In this document: piece by piece, positions 8,809 through 17,202 of the stretch | Position numbering within the stretch: position 1 is the first letter of the stretch | How the letters are laid out: every line of letters begins with the position of its first letter | Source: Anaerolineae bacterium | GTDB taxonomy: Bacteria; Chloroflexota; Anaerolineae; Anaerolineales; Villigracilaceae | DNA: 64,000 nt | Reading direction: 5' to 3' | Assembly (NCBI GenBank): GCA_018648685.1 | Contig: JABGQT010000072.1 | Location: 1-64,000 of the forward strand | Made by a program: the position numbers and the translations under genes | Notes under the pieces: model-generated | The model's database searches: none | What the model was told of the DNA's origin: nothing | What the model saw: the letters and a program-made list of their open reading frames with translations, nothing else

Positions 8809-8832
8809 AAGTCCGTTTGAAACGGACTTTTT
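8809..8832 (+). terminator. Intrinsic terminator
   Basis: AAGTCCGTTT (8809-8818) and AAACGGACTT (8820-8829) form a 10-bp stem with a minimal loop, followed by a run of T. It sits about 110 bases ahead of the MFS start codon, so it could end upstream transcription or attenuate the MFS gene. Confidence 0.65.
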
Positions 8833-8922
8833 ATCTCAGCAGAAAATTCATTTTCCACAAGAGCGAGGAGAGAATTTTTATATATTCAGCACGCCCAAAA
8901 TATCTAGAGCATGAGATAATAA

Positions 8923-8940
8923 GCTCCTTTCCAAAGGAGC
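8923..8940 (+). promoter_or_regulatory. Hairpin covering the ribosome site of the MFS gene
   Basis: GCTCCTTT (8923-8930) is the exact complement of AAAGGAGC (8933-8940), which contains the ribosome site AAGGAG four to five bases before the ATG at 8944. When folded, the site would be hidden. This suggests translation control (temperature, a bound factor or a coupled upstream ribosome); the trigger is unknown. Confidence 0.5.
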
Positions 8941-8943
8941 ATT

Positions 8944-10209
8944 ATGCAAACCAACCAAAATTTATGGCTCGCCAAACGTACTAACTTCTTTTATGGGTGG
9001 ATCATTCTCCCTATCTCCACGCTGGCGGCATTTTTTACCAGCCCGGGACAGACTTATATGGTCTCGGTTTTTAATCCATCCCTGCGCGAAGCTCTTGATC
9101 TCAGCCTGACCCAGCTCACTGGCGCTTATATGTTCGGGACGGTGCTGGCATCGTTGCCCCAAACCTATATCGGGCAACTGGCAGACCGAATGGGCATCCG
9201 TAGAACAATCTTCATCATCGCGACCCTCTTTAGTCTCGCCTGCGTTTTTATTTCACAGGTCAACTCTTTGGTGATGCTCTTTTTCGCTTTCTTCTTTTTA
9301 AGGATGTTTGGACAAGGCGCACTCGAATTGCTCTCCGTGAATATGCTCCCGATGTGGTTTCGCGATACGCTGGGCACCGTTTCGGGCATCAAAAATGTTG
9401 TTATTAATTTGATGATCGGTCTCGTCCCTGTGAGCATTCTCGCGTTGATCAGCATCGTCGGCTGGAGAAAAGCCTATATCTTTGCCGGGGTAAGCGTGTT
9501 CATCATCTTGCTACCGATTGTCTACTTTTTCTATATCAATCGACCGGAAGAAATCGGACAAGTCGTTGATGGAGATAGTTCATCAACTTCTACGAAATCT
9601 ATAAAAATTGAAGCACCTGAGAAAGAATTCAATCTCAAAGAAGCGATGCGCACACGTGCTTATTGGATATTAACTCTCTCCTGGTTTGCATGGGCAGCGA
9701 TCGCGACCGCCATTACATTCAACTTGCTACCGATATTTACAGCAAAGGGACTCAGCGAAGAGCAGGCTGCCGCCAGCTTCACCGTCCTCATGGTGGCATC
9801 AGCGATCTTCCAGATATTCGGCGGGATGATCGCCGACCGCGTTCAACTCCGCTGGATGGCTTTTGGGGCATTGGGACTTTATGGTCTTGCCATTGGCGCA
9901 CTAATTTATGTTCCGATCAGCTCCGTTGTTCTGGTGTATACGCTCATCTTAGGGTCAGCTCAAGGGTTATGGGGAGGGCTGGGGAATACCGTCTGGGTGC
10001 GCTATTTTGGGCGTGAGCATCTCGGAAAAATTCGCGGCAGCGTCTGGACAGCGGCTGTTGCGGGCAGCAGTGTCGGTCCCTTTTTGATGGGGCTTTCCTA
10101 TGACCTGAGCGGGGATTTCTTTATCTCGCTGATTGGTTTTGCGATATTTCTCTTCGGCTTGGCAGTTGCCGGAATATGGGCAACACCGCCCGAGACAGCA
10201 ACCCTGTAG
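8944..10209 (+). CDS. Major facilitator superfamily transporter
   Basis: 421 aa with twelve predicted membrane helices in two halves joined by a charged loop (about residues 205-230, SSTSTKSIKIEAPEKEF). The loop between helices 2 and 3 carries GQLADRMGIRRT, the MFS signature of the N-half, and the C-half equivalent is GGMIADRVQLRW. The overall layout resembles the oxalate/formate antiporter-like and monocarboxylate-like MFS group, but the substrate cannot be read. The ATG at 8944 has ribosome site AAGGAG inside a hairpin. A GNAT gene follows after seven bases, so the two are probably co-transcribed. Confidence 0.88.
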   Translation: MQTNQNLWLAKRTNFFYGWIILPISTLAAFFTSPGQTYMVSVFNPSLREALDLSLTQLTGAYMFGTVLASLPQTYIGQLADRMGIRRTIFIIATLFSLACVFISQVNSLVMLFFAFFFLRMFGQGALELLSVNMLPMWFRDTLGTVSGIKNVVINLMIGLVPVSILALISIVGWRKAYIFAGVSVFIILLPIVYFFYINRPEEIGQVVDGDSSSTSTKSIKIEAPEKEFNLKEAMRTRAYWILTLSWFAWAAIATAITFNLLPIFTAKGLSEEQAAASFTVLMVASAIFQIFGGMIADRVQLRWMAFGALGLYGLAIGALIYVPISSVVLVYTLILGSAQGLWGGLGNTVWVRYFGREHLGKIRGSVWTAAVAGSSVGPFLMGLSYDLSGDFFISLIGFAIFLFGLAVAGIWATPPETATL

Positions 10210-10216
10210 AAGTGTA

Positions 10217-10705
10217 ATGAGCAAGTTCGAGACAAGAGCGATTAAAGAAGATGATCGGGATTGGGTTCGTTCCATCCTGATTGAAAATTGGGCCTCACCT
10301 GAAATTGTCAGCCGAGGTCGCCTTCATCATGCAGATCAGCTTCCGGGGTTTATCGTCTTTGAAAAGGAAATACCCGTGGGACTGATCACATATTCTCTTG
10401 ATAAAGACGAGTGTGAGATCGTCACTGTTGATTCTCTTAAATCTGGCAAAGGGATTGGGGCTTTATTGATCGATGCCGTTTTTGGCATGGCTCGTGAGAG
10501 CGAGTGTAAACGTGTTTGGCTGATAACAACCAACGATAATTTGGGCGCGCTGCGCTTCTACCAGAAAATAGGTTTTGAATTGGTGGCGATCCATCGTGAT
10601 GCCATTAAGAGATCCAGAGAGTTGAAACCGAGCATCCCCGAAAAAGGATTTAATGATATTCCAATCAGAGATGAATTTGAATTGGAGAAAGTTTTGATAT
10701 CCTGA
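10217..10705 (+). CDS. GNAT-family N-acetyltransferase
   Basis: 162 aa. The start at ATG 10217 is chosen because the sequence from MSKFETRAIKEDDRDWV is the usual GNAT opening and it lies just after the MFS stop. The acetyl-CoA pyrophosphate loop is SLKSGKGIGALLID and the last beta-alpha unit is NLGALRFYQKIGFELV. The fold transfers an acetyl group from acetyl-CoA to an amine. The substrate is unknown. It follows the MFS gene by seven bases. Confidence 0.88.
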   Translation: MSKFETRAIKEDDRDWVRSILIENWASPEIVSRGRLHHADQLPGFIVFEKEIPVGLITYSLDKDECEIVTVDSLKSGKGIGALLIDAVFGMARESECKRVWLITTNDNLGALRFYQKIGFELVAIHRDAIKRSRELKPSIPEKGFNDIPIRDEFELEKVLIS

Positions 10706-10775
10706 AAGCGACCAATTTCGTGTATCATAGTTATTAGGTTATATCTGTCTCGGGAAAGTCAAAAGGAGATATTCA

Positions 10776-11888
10776 ATGAGCGTCAATGAAGTACCTGCCA
10801 CAAATAAAAATCGAATCCACTGGATAGATAATCTCAGAACAATCACTATTCTCTTGGTGGTTCTTTATCATATTGGCGGCGTTTATGAAGCTGGCGGTAT
10901 ATGGGGCTGGTTCTGGATCGTAGATGATCCAGATACGATAACATGGGTTGGCTTTGTGGGCATCATATTTGACGTTATGGTAATGCCGATCATGTTCTTT
11001 GTTTCAGGATATTTGACCCCTGCACCATTGAAAAACAAGACTGGATGGGAATTTATCAAGGGAAAAGCTAAACGCTTATTGTTGCCTTGGCTGATCGCTG
11101 TATTGACATTGATCCCGATCTATAAGTTTATTTTCCTCTACTCACGAAATCTGCCGCAAGAGCATTGGAGCACTTATTTTCATATCACAAATAGCCAAAA
11201 TTGGCTCTGGTTTCTACCTGTGTTATTTGCTTTCAATATGCTCTACATTCTTTTGAAAAAGCTAGACATTAAACTACCAAAGATTTCTTTTAAGGCTGCC
11301 GTGACTGGTACTTTTATCATTGGATTTGTGTATAGTTTTCTTATCGGTGGAATATTTGGTTTTCGAAGTTGGACTCTCACCCCGCTAATTGATTTTGAAA
11401 ATGAAAGACTCTTGCTCTATTTCATGGTTTTCCTACTCGGTGTGCTAGCCTTTAAGCAGAATATCTTCGCAGAGATCCCACAGAAAAAAACACTATATAA
11501 TGTCGCAAATGCGGTTGCCTGGATTCCGGTAACGCTATACATCTTTGCTCGGGTATGGCCATTCTTTTTCCCAGAGGGTTTTGAAATAACACCTCTTTAT
11601 CGGCTTATTTGGCACTTTAGTTTTTATCTTTCACTTCTTTGTTTGCTCTATATCATGGTCGTATCCTTCTGGCTATATTTAGACAAAACAGGAAAAATTT
11701 GGGAGGAACTAAATAAAAATTCTTACGGTGTATATATTATCCATGTGATCATGGTCGGCATATTTGGCACATTGTTACTAAATGTGGATATTCCTGCTTT
11801 GGTGAAATATCCTCTGCTTATTCTGTCAACCTATTTAGGGAGCAATTTGCTTGTCTCTGGCTACCGTTCGTTGAGATCACGAGTCTAA
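10776..11888 (+). CDS. Membrane acyltransferase family 3 (OafA/OpgC-like)
   Basis: 370 aa with about ten membrane helices. The N-terminus RIHWIDNLRTITILLVVLYHIG contains the charged start and the catalytic-type histidine of acyltransferase family 3, and PIMFFVSGYL is the next conserved block. Relatives move acetyl or succinyl groups to sugars or glycans on the outer face of the membrane. AAAGGAGAT is a good ribosome site before the ATG. The stop is one base ahead of the next start, so the two genes form a pair. Confidence 0.85.
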   Translation: MSVNEVPATNKNRIHWIDNLRTITILLVVLYHIGGVYEAGGIWGWFWIVDDPDTITWVGFVGIIFDVMVMPIMFFVSGYLTPAPLKNKTGWEFIKGKAKRLLLPWLIAVLTLIPIYKFIFLYSRNLPQEHWSTYFHITNSQNWLWFLPVLFAFNMLYILLKKLDIKLPKISFKAAVTGTFIIGFVYSFLIGGIFGFRSWTLTPLIDFENERLLLYFMVFLLGVLAFKQNIFAEIPQKKTLYNVANAVAWIPVTLYIFARVWPFFFPEGFEITPLYRLIWHFSFYLSLLCLLYIMVVSFWLYLDKTGKIWEELNKNSYGVYIIHVIMVGIFGTLLLNVDIPALVKYPLLILSTYLGSNLLVSGYRSLRSRV

Positions 11889-11889
11889 T

Positions 11890-12735
11890 ATGTCCAGAAC
11901 AAAGGTAGCACTACTAGGTACAGGCAATCCAAACCCTGACCCAAAACATGCTGGGCCTTCTGTGATGATTCTTGTAGACGACCAGCCCTATCTTGTAGAT
12001 TTTGGGGCAGGGGTTGTGCGTCAGGCTGCGGCACTTACGCGAAGATATGGGGGAGAATTAGAAGAGCTGGAAATTAAAAATCTGACAGTCGCTTTTCTAA
12101 CGCATATGCACTCAGATCATACAATTGGCTATCCCGATTTGATCTTGACTCCGTGGGTGATGGGAAGAGACAAACCACTGGAAGTTTTTGGTCCTGACGG
12201 AATTCAAGAGATGACGAAAAATACCCTAAAAGCCTATAGAGACGACATTAAATATCGTCTCTATGGGCTGGAGCCTGCCAATAATCAAGGTTGGCGTGTG
12301 AACGCACACGAGATCAGCGAGGGATTGGTTTACGAAGACGAAAAAGTGAAAGTTGAGGCTTTTCTGGTCAAACATGGCACTTGGCCCAACGCCTACGGCT
12401 ATCGCTTCACCACGCCCGATAAAACCATTGTCATCTCCGGGGATACGGCTCCTTGTGAGAATATCGTTAAATTTAGCCACGGTGCGGATATTTTGATCCA
12501 CGAGGTTTATTTCAAGAAAGCCTTCGATAAGAAGGATGAATTTTGGCAGAAGTATCATGCTATTAATCACACATCCACTTACGAACTTGCAATAATAGCA
12601 AAGGAAACCCAGCCAAAGTTGATAGTTTTGTATCACACGCTTTTCTGGGGCGGTAGCGGAGAGGATATCTTGGAAGAAATTGCCAAAAGCTATGATGGCC
12701 AAGTTGTCGTTGGGAACGATCTCCAGATTTTTTGA
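11890..12735 (+). CDS. Metallo-beta-lactamase-fold hydrolase, RNase Z/arylsulfatase-like
   Basis: 281 aa. It begins KVALLGTGNPNPDP, as in the RNase Z/arylsulfatase branch. LTHMHSDHTIGYPDLI is the HxHxDH metal motif, VISGDTAP supplies the bridging Asp, and INHTSTYELAIIAKETQPKLIVLYH carries the later histidines. It should bind two zinc ions and hydrolyse an ester or phosphodiester. The extended insert of tRNase Z is not evident, so a small-molecule hydrolase is more likely. It is translationally linked to the acyltransferase gene upstream. Confidence 0.85.
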   Translation: MSRTKVALLGTGNPNPDPKHAGPSVMILVDDQPYLVDFGAGVVRQAAALTRRYGGELEELEIKNLTVAFLTHMHSDHTIGYPDLILTPWVMGRDKPLEVFGPDGIQEMTKNTLKAYRDDIKYRLYGLEPANNQGWRVNAHEISEGLVYEDEKVKVEAFLVKHGTWPNAYGYRFTTPDKTIVISGDTAPCENIVKFSHGADILIHEVYFKKAFDKKDEFWQKYHAINHTSTYELAIIAKETQPKLIVLYHTLFWGGSGEDILEEIAKSYDGQVVVGNDLQIF

Positions 12736-12795
12736 TAAATGATGATCAAAAGATGAAATTTTATGAAATCTTTATCTTCATTTTGCATAAAAAGG

Positions 12796-12824
12796 TTGAC
12801 GTATCCTTTTCCCAGTGCTAAACT
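12796..12824 (+). promoter_or_regulatory. Probable promoter of the arginine cluster
   Basis: TTGACG (12796-12801) and TAAACT (12819-12824) are separated by 17 bases. The -10 is preceded by TGC, giving an extended -10 (TGCTAAACT). Transcription would start near 12831, only a few bases before the leader ORF. Confidence 0.6.
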
Positions 12825-12834
12825 CCTGCCTAAT

Positions 12835-12921
12835 ATGTTAGCCAATCTTGTTCTTAACGTTCGTCGCCCTCGTCGTAAACACACTGACTCCCCCTTGGGA
12901 AGGTCGGGCATTTGCGCTTGA
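12835..12921 (+). CDS. Candidate arginine leader peptide
   Basis: 28-codon ORF, ATG 12835 to TGA 12919-12921. It contains VRRPRR at codons 9-14 (CGT CGC CCT CGT CGT) and one more Arg (AGG) at codon 23, so five of 28 residues are Arg, with four in a tight block. It sits between a promoter and a strong terminator ahead of argG. No ribosome site is visible, and the predicted transcript begins about four bases before the ATG, so it may be read as a leaderless message. By analogy with trp/his leaders, slow translation at the Arg block would report low charged tRNA-Arg. The peptide itself probably has no function after synthesis. Confidence 0.55.
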   Translation: MLANLVLNVRRPRRKHTDSPLGRSGICA

Positions 12922-12990
12922 GATAAGAGCAACGCACGAAACACACTTTTATAAACAAAGTCCTCCTTTCCAAAAGGAGGACTTTTTATT
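12886..12990 (+). promoter_or_regulatory. Candidate transcription attenuator ahead of argG
   Basis: Three mutually exclusive pairings can be drawn. The protector hairpin pairs GAC-TCCC (12886-12892) with GGGA-AG-GTC (12897-12905). The antiterminator pairs TTGGGAAGG (12895-12903) with CCTTTCCAA (12965-12973), nine pairs including one G-U. The terminator pairs AAAGTCCTCCTTT (12957-12969) with AAAGGAGGACTTT (12973-12985), a perfect 13-bp stem followed by T-rich sequence. A ribosome stalled on the Arg codons (12862-12876) would break the protector and free the antiterminator strand. A ribosome that reaches the stop codon would cover it and let the terminator form. Confidence 0.6.
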
Positions 12991-13060
12991 TACTACTTAT
13001 GCAATTTTGAACTAATCAACTAAAAACTAAGAACTACAGAATCAAAATCAAGGAGAACTA

Positions 13061-14326
13061 ATGCCCCCAAAACCAGAAAATATCACCAAAGTCGTCCTCG
13101 CCTACTCTGGCGGACTCGACACCTCCGTCATCGTGCCGTGGTTGAAAGAGAATTATGGATGCGAAGTCGTCTGCTTCACCGCAGATGTGGGCCAAGGTCC
13201 CGAACTAGATGGGTTGGAAGAAAAAGCCCTCGCCAGCGGTGCCAGCCAACTCATCGTTCACGATATGACCGAAGAATTTGCCAGCGATTATATTATCCCC
13301 TATCTTCGCTCCGGCGCGATTTACGAACGCAAGTATTTGCTCGGTACATCAATCGCTCGCCCGATCATTGCCAAACATCTCGTAGACGTTGCTCATGAAG
13401 TCGGCGCGCAAGCAATTGCTCACGGTGCAACGGGCAAAGGCAACGATCAAGTTCGTTTTGAATTAACTGTCATGGCTCTCGACCCTCGCCTATCTGTCAT
13501 TGCTCCGTGGCGCGAATGGGATATCCGTTCCCGCGAAGATGCGCTGGATTATGCCGCAGAACGCGGAATCCCCGTTCCTAATACGAAGAAATCTATCTAC
13601 AGCCGTGACCGCAATCTCTGGCATATCTCCCATGAAGGCGGTGACCTCGAAGAAACTTGGGTAGAGCCGAACGAAGAAATGTATTTGCTCTCTGCCTCGC
13701 CAGAAAATGCCCCTGAAAAAGCCGAATATGTCGAAATTGAATTTGATTCAGGTCATCCAATTTCCCTCAACGGCGAAAAGCTTACCCCCGCCCAACTCAT
13801 CACAAAACTCAACACCATCGGCGGCGTGCATGGAATCGGGCGCACCGATCTCGTTGAGAGCCGTCTCGTTGGCATGAAGTCGCACGGTGTTTACGAAACC
13901 CCCGGCGGCACAATTCTGATGGCAGCCCACCAAGACCTCGAGTCCCTCGTCCTAGATCGCGCCACGACCCAATATAAAGATGTCATCGCCCTCAAATATG
14001 CCGAACTCGTTTACGACGGGCTTTGGTTCTCCCCGCTCAAAGAAGCCATCGACGCCTTCGTGGATAGCACGCAAGGTCCCGTCACGGGCACTGTTCGCCT
14101 AAAACTTTATAAGGGCAATATCATCACAGTTGGGCGCAAAAGCCCCTTCACCCTCTACCGCGAAGATTTCGCCACTTTCGGGCAGGAAGATGTTTACGAC
14201 CAATCCGATGCCGAGGGTTTTATCAATATCTTCGCGTTGCCGCTCAAGGTGCGTGCGCTCAATAAACTCCCAACTTCGGGGATGGATATGCCGAAGCCGG
14301 ATTATTCGAGATTTAAACGAGACTAA
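13061..14326 (+). CDS. argG: Argininosuccinate synthase
   Basis: 421 aa, slightly longer than the usual 400. It joins citrulline and aspartate using ATP to give argininosuccinate in the cytoplasm. [13 protein letters not shown] is the ATP pyrophosphatase P-loop. [16 protein letters not shown] is the citrulline/aspartate-binding signature, and [15 protein letters not shown] follows in the C-terminal multimerisation half. Start ATG 13061 has AAGGAGA seven bases upstream. It is the first gene of the arginine cluster and lies just after a candidate attenuator. Identification is secure. Confidence 0.97.
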   Translation: MPPKPENITKVVLAYSGGLDTSVIVPWLKENYGCEVVCFTADVGQGPELDGLEEKALASGASQLIVHDMTEEFASDYIIPYLRSGAIYERKYLLGTSIARPIIAKHLVDVAHEVGAQAIAHGATGKGNDQVRFELTVMALDPRLSVIAPWREWDIRSREDALDYAAERGIPVPNTKKSIYSRDRNLWHISHEGGDLEETWVEPNEEMYLLSASPENAPEKAEYVEIEFDSGHPISLNGEKLTPAQLITKLNTIGGVHGIGRTDLVESRLVGMKSHGVYETPGGTILMAAHQDLESLVLDRATTQYKDVIALKYAELVYDGLWFSPLKEAIDAFVDSTQGPVTGTVRLKLYKGNIITVGRKSPFTLYREDFATFGQEDVYDQSDAEGFINIFALPLKVRALNKLPTSGMDMPKPDYSRFKRD

Positions 14327-14335
14327 CCCCAAGCT

Positions 14336-14423
14336 CGTCATTGCGAGGCAACTTTACCGCCGAAGCAATCTCCACAATAGTCATGGAGATTGCCACGCCG
14401 AAAAGCGTCGGCTCGCAATGACG
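14336..14423. repeat. Inverted repeat family A, copy 1
   Basis: CGTCATTGCGAG (14336-14347) and CTCGCAATGACG (14412-14423) are perfect arms. Nested arms GCAATCTCCA and TGGAGATTGC lie inside. The element fills the argG-argH gap. Related copies are at 17101-17182, 20398-20518, 52089-52191 and, degenerate, near 31898-31975. Confidence 0.85.
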
Positions 14424-14438
14424 TAAAAAGAGACCAAA

Positions 14439-15818
14439 ATGACCAACCAACCCCTCTGGCACGGACGTTTTGCCAACAAGACCAACGAGCAAGCCTTCGC
14501 CCTCAACGCCTCCATTTCTTTTGATATTCGGATGGCAGATCAGGATGTGCGCGGGAGCATCGCCTGGGCAGAAGCCATTTATAAAGCTGGGATATTGGAC
14601 TCGGCGGAACACGCCCAAATTCAGGCTGGCTTGCTGCAAATAAAAGAAGAGTTTCTGTCTCAAACATTTACCGTTAAACCCGACGACGAAGACATCCACT
14701 CGGCTGTTGAACGTCGTCTCGGCGAGATTATTGGTGTGCTCTCAGGCAAACTCCATACAGGGCGCAGTCGCAACGACCAAGTCGCCACCGATTTTCGGCT
14801 GTGGATGCTCGGTCATATCCCCGCTCTTAACGATGCTCTAGCGGATTTGCAATCTGCCTTAGTAGAGCGAGCAGAAAAAGATTACGACACGCTAATACCC
14901 GGATACACGCATCTGCAACGGGCGCAGCCGATCACTCTTGGTCAGTGGTTTCTCTCACATTATCCGCCCCTTAAACGGGACCAAGCCAGACTTCAAGAAT
15001 TGTCCCGCCGTGTCGGTATCCTGCCGCTCGGTTCTGGCGCATTGGCTGGATGTCCCTATCCGATTGACAGAATCGCCCTATCTGAATCATTAGGCTTTGA
15101 TGTGCCATCTTTCAACAGCTTGGATGCTGTATCGAACCGAGATTTTGCGGCTGAATTCCTTTTTGTGGCAGCGTTGATCGGGACACATTTGAGCAAATTG
15201 GCGGAGCAAGTGGTTTTGTTTACGAGCGCAGAATTTGGGTTTTTCGAGTTGGACGATGCCTACAGCACCGGCTCGAGCCTGATGCCGCAAAAGAAAAACG
15301 CCGACCCCTTCGAGTTGACGCGGGGCAAAGCGGGGACGTTGCTCGGCTACCTGATGGGGCTGATGGCGACGCTGAAGGGGCTGCCCTCGACCTACGACAA
15401 GGATTTGCAGGAAGATAAAATCCCCATTTTTGCGGCGTTCGACACGCTGGTTGCGATGTTGCCCGTAATCGCTGGCGCATTGCGAACGCTGACCGTGAAA
15501 CCCGCTCGAATGGAAGCCTCGATTGATGCCAGCATGATGGCAACCGATCTCGCCGATTATTTGGTGGAGCGGGGCGTGCCTTTCCGCGAGGCGCATGCCA
15601 TCAGCGGAGAAGTTGTGCGGGCGGGGATTACGAAAGAAAAATCGCTCGATGCACTTACTTTGGCAGAGTATAAAGAAATTAACGCTGTTTTTGATGAGAA
15701 AGTTTATGAAGTCTACGACGCACGAGCGTCCATTGCGAAAAGAGCCGCGATTGGGGGCACGGCTCCCGATGCGGTGAAAGCGCAGATTGAGCGAGCGAAG
15801 GAAGAACTAAAGAACTGA
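14439..15818 (+). CDS. argH: Argininosuccinate lyase
   Basis: 459 aa, normal length. It splits argininosuccinate into arginine and fumarate, the last step of the pathway. WHGRFANKTNE is the standard N-terminus, HTGRSRNDQVATD is the first conserved block, TPGYTH-type sequence (IPGYTHLQRAQPITLG) holds the catalytic His, and GSSLMPQKKNADPFEL is the superfamily signature with the catalytic serine loop. It belongs to the fumarase/aspartase superfamily and should be a tetramer. It follows argG after a family A repeat. Identification is secure. Confidence 0.97.
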   Translation: MTNQPLWHGRFANKTNEQAFALNASISFDIRMADQDVRGSIAWAEAIYKAGILDSAEHAQIQAGLLQIKEEFLSQTFTVKPDDEDIHSAVERRLGEIIGVLSGKLHTGRSRNDQVATDFRLWMLGHIPALNDALADLQSALVERAEKDYDTLIPGYTHLQRAQPITLGQWFLSHYPPLKRDQARLQELSRRVGILPLGSGALAGCPYPIDRIALSESLGFDVPSFNSLDAVSNRDFAAEFLFVAALIGTHLSKLAEQVVLFTSAEFGFFELDDAYSTGSSLMPQKKNADPFELTRGKAGTLLGYLMGLMATLKGLPSTYDKDLQEDKIPIFAAFDTLVAMLPVIAGALRTLTVKPARMEASIDASMMATDLADYLVERGVPFREAHAISGEVVRAGITKEKSLDALTLAEYKEINAVFDEKVYEVYDARASIAKRAAIGGTAPDAVKAQIERAKEELKN

Positions 15819-15822
15819 TTTT

Positions 15823-15907
15823 TCACCACAAAGGACACTAAGAATCACAAAGGTAAAAACAAAACTAAAGGTTTTTCCTTCGTGTCCCTTTGTACTCTTT
15901 GTGGTGA
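15823..15907. repeat. Inverted repeat family C, copy 1
   Basis: TCACCACAAAG (15823-15833) and CTTTGTGGTGA (15897-15907) are perfect arms around looser complementary text (GGACACTAAG, CCTTCGTGTCC). It fills most of the argH-lysW gap. Confidence 0.85.
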
Positions 15908-15948
15908 GAAAAAAATAAAACCAATTATTCAACTAAGGAGAAAAACCC

Positions 15949-16119
15949 ATGTCCAAAGCAACTTGCCCCGAATGTGCCGCCGAACTCGAACTCGAAGCCA
16001 GCACCGAAGAAAACGAAATCATCGTCTGCCCCGATTGCGGCGTTGACCTTGAAGTTACGTCTCTTGATCCCGTTACCGTCGAGCTTGCGCCGATGGAAGA
16101 GGAAGACTGGGGAGAATAG
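15949..16119 (+). CDS. lysW: Amino-group carrier protein LysW
   Basis: 56 aa, acidic. It carries the growing glutamate-derived intermediates on its C-terminal glutamate and protects their amino group. CPEC (residues 6-9) and CPDC (27-30) make a zinc ribbon. The tail EDWGE is the conserved carrier motif whose last Glu accepts the substrate. Ribosome site AAGGAGAAAAA lies before ATG 15949. It sits directly upstream of its ligase gene lysX, as in Thermus and Sulfolobus clusters. In this context the protein should serve arginine (ornithine) synthesis; use for lysine as well cannot be excluded. Confidence 0.95.
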   Translation: MSKATCPECAAELELEASTEENEIIVCPDCGVDLEVTSLDPVTVELAPMEEEDWGE

Positions 16120-16212
16120 GAATCAGGTATCAGTAGACTAGGTATCAGTAAATCAGGAATCAGTAGACCAGTTTTCCTGCTCCCTGATTTACTGGTTTCC
16201 TGATTCACTGGA
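16120..16212. repeat. Inverted repeat family D (CAGTA-type text)
   Basis: Repeated words of the form AATCAGGTATCAGTAGAC on the left face CTGATTTACTGGTTTCCTGATT on the right, so the element can fold on itself. It fills the whole lysW-lysX gap. A partial relative is seen near 46196-46222. Confidence 0.7.
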
Positions 16213-16218
16213 GAGACT

Positions 16219-17094
16219 ATGAAAAAACAACCCAAAATCGGAGTCCTCTACTCCCGTGTGCGCGTCGAAGAAAAATGGATTTTCGCTGTTCTTGAGCAAC
16301 TTGGCATCGACTACGACCGTCTCGACGACCGTAAATTTTCATTCGACATGAATAATCCTGAGCCGTGGCTGAAATACGATGCCGTACTCGAACGCAGTAT
16401 CAGCTACGCGCGCGGACTTTATTCCACGCGGATTCTTAACGCTTGGGGCATCCCGACTGTGAATACCGCCAAAGTCGCCGAAGTTTGCGGCAATAAACTC
16501 GCTACCGTCACCGCGTTGTCGAGCGCAAATGTCCCGCAACCTGAGACGCGCGTTGCCTATACCCCCGCCTCCGCGCTGACCGCCATCGAAGAGATGGGCT
16601 ATCCCGTTGTGCTAAAACCGATGGTCGGCTCGTGGGGACGTTTACTTGCAAAAATCAATGATCGCGATGCCGCTGAAGCCGTTCTCGAGCATAAAGCCGT
16701 TCTCGGCTCTTATGAACATTCGATTTTTTATATCCAAGAATTTATCAATAAACCGGGACGCGATATCCGCGTTTTAGTCGTCAATGATGAGCCGATTGCT
16801 GCCATGTATCGCCATTCCCCGCATTGGATTACAAATACCGCCCGCGGCGGCTCTGGCGAAATCTGCCCTCTCACGCCCGAACTCGTCAAAATCTCTCGTG
16901 ATGCTGCCATTGCCGTTGGCGGCGGTTTGCTGGCTGTGGATGTGATCGAGCATCCCGATCACGGCTACCAAGTCAATGAAATCAACCACACGATGGAATT
17001 CCACACCGCCGCCCCAACAACCGGCGTTGATATTCCGAGTTTGATTGTGGATTATTTGATGAAGGTGGCGAGAAAAAAGATTACAGTTTTATAG
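16219..17094 (+). CDS. lysX: LysW-glutamate/aminoadipate ligase (ATP-grasp, RimK-like)
   Basis: 291 aa ATP-grasp enzyme. It uses ATP to join the amino group of glutamate (or alpha-aminoadipate) to the gamma-carboxyl of the last Glu of Lys[13 protein letters not shown] opens the ATP-grasp core, [19 protein letters not shown] is the lysine-bearing nucleotide-binding strand and glycine loop, and [16 protein letters not shown] and [11 protein letters not shown] hold the metal-binding residues. In a cluster with argG and argH the likely substrate is glutamate, so an ArgX-type role is inferred; sequence alone does not settle the substrate. It lies between two inverted repeats. Confidence 0.92.
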   Translation: MKKQPKIGVLYSRVRVEEKWIFAVLEQLGIDYDRLDDRKFSFDMNNPEPWLKYDAVLERSISYARGLYSTRILNAWGIPTVNTAKVAEVCGNKLATVTALSSANVPQPETRVAYTPASALTAIEEMGYPVVLKPMVGSWGRLLAKINDRDAAEAVLEHKAVLGSYEHSIFYIQEFINKPGRDIRVLVVNDEPIAAMYRHSPHWITNTARGGSGEICPLTPELVKISRDAAIAVGGGLLAVDVIEHPDHGYQVNEINHTMEFHTAAPTTGVDIPSLIVDYLMKVARKKITVL

Positions 17095-17100
17095 AAATAA

Positions 17101-17182
17101 CGTCACTGCGAGCCGCTCTTGCGAAGCAGTCTCCCACACAGTCGTGGAGATTACTTCGGCGATAAAATTGCCTCGCAATGAC
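17101..17182. repeat. Inverted repeat family A, copy 2
   Basis: CGTCACTGCGAG (17101-17112) faces CTCGCAATGAC (17172-17182), with nested GAAGCAGTCTCC and GGAGATTACTTC. It starts six bases after the lysX stop and fills the gap before lysY. Confidence 0.85.
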
Positions 17183-17202
17183 AGAGTATTTAAGGAAACC
17201 TT

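Larger units (their letters stand above)
8550..8943. other. Spacer rich in hairpins upstream of the MFS gene
   Basis: The 394-base gap holds no gene. It contains a hairpin with an A11-G9 homopolymer (8648-8713), two terminator-like hairpins (8723-8754 and 8809-8832) and, next to the following start codon, a hairpin that covers the ribosome site (8923-8940). Confidence 0.7.

Noticed and set aside
12796..13060. T-box or other riboswitch ahead of argG
   Set aside because: No AGGGUGGNACCGCG-type T-box or other known riboswitch core is visible; the leader-ORF and three-hairpin model explains the region better.
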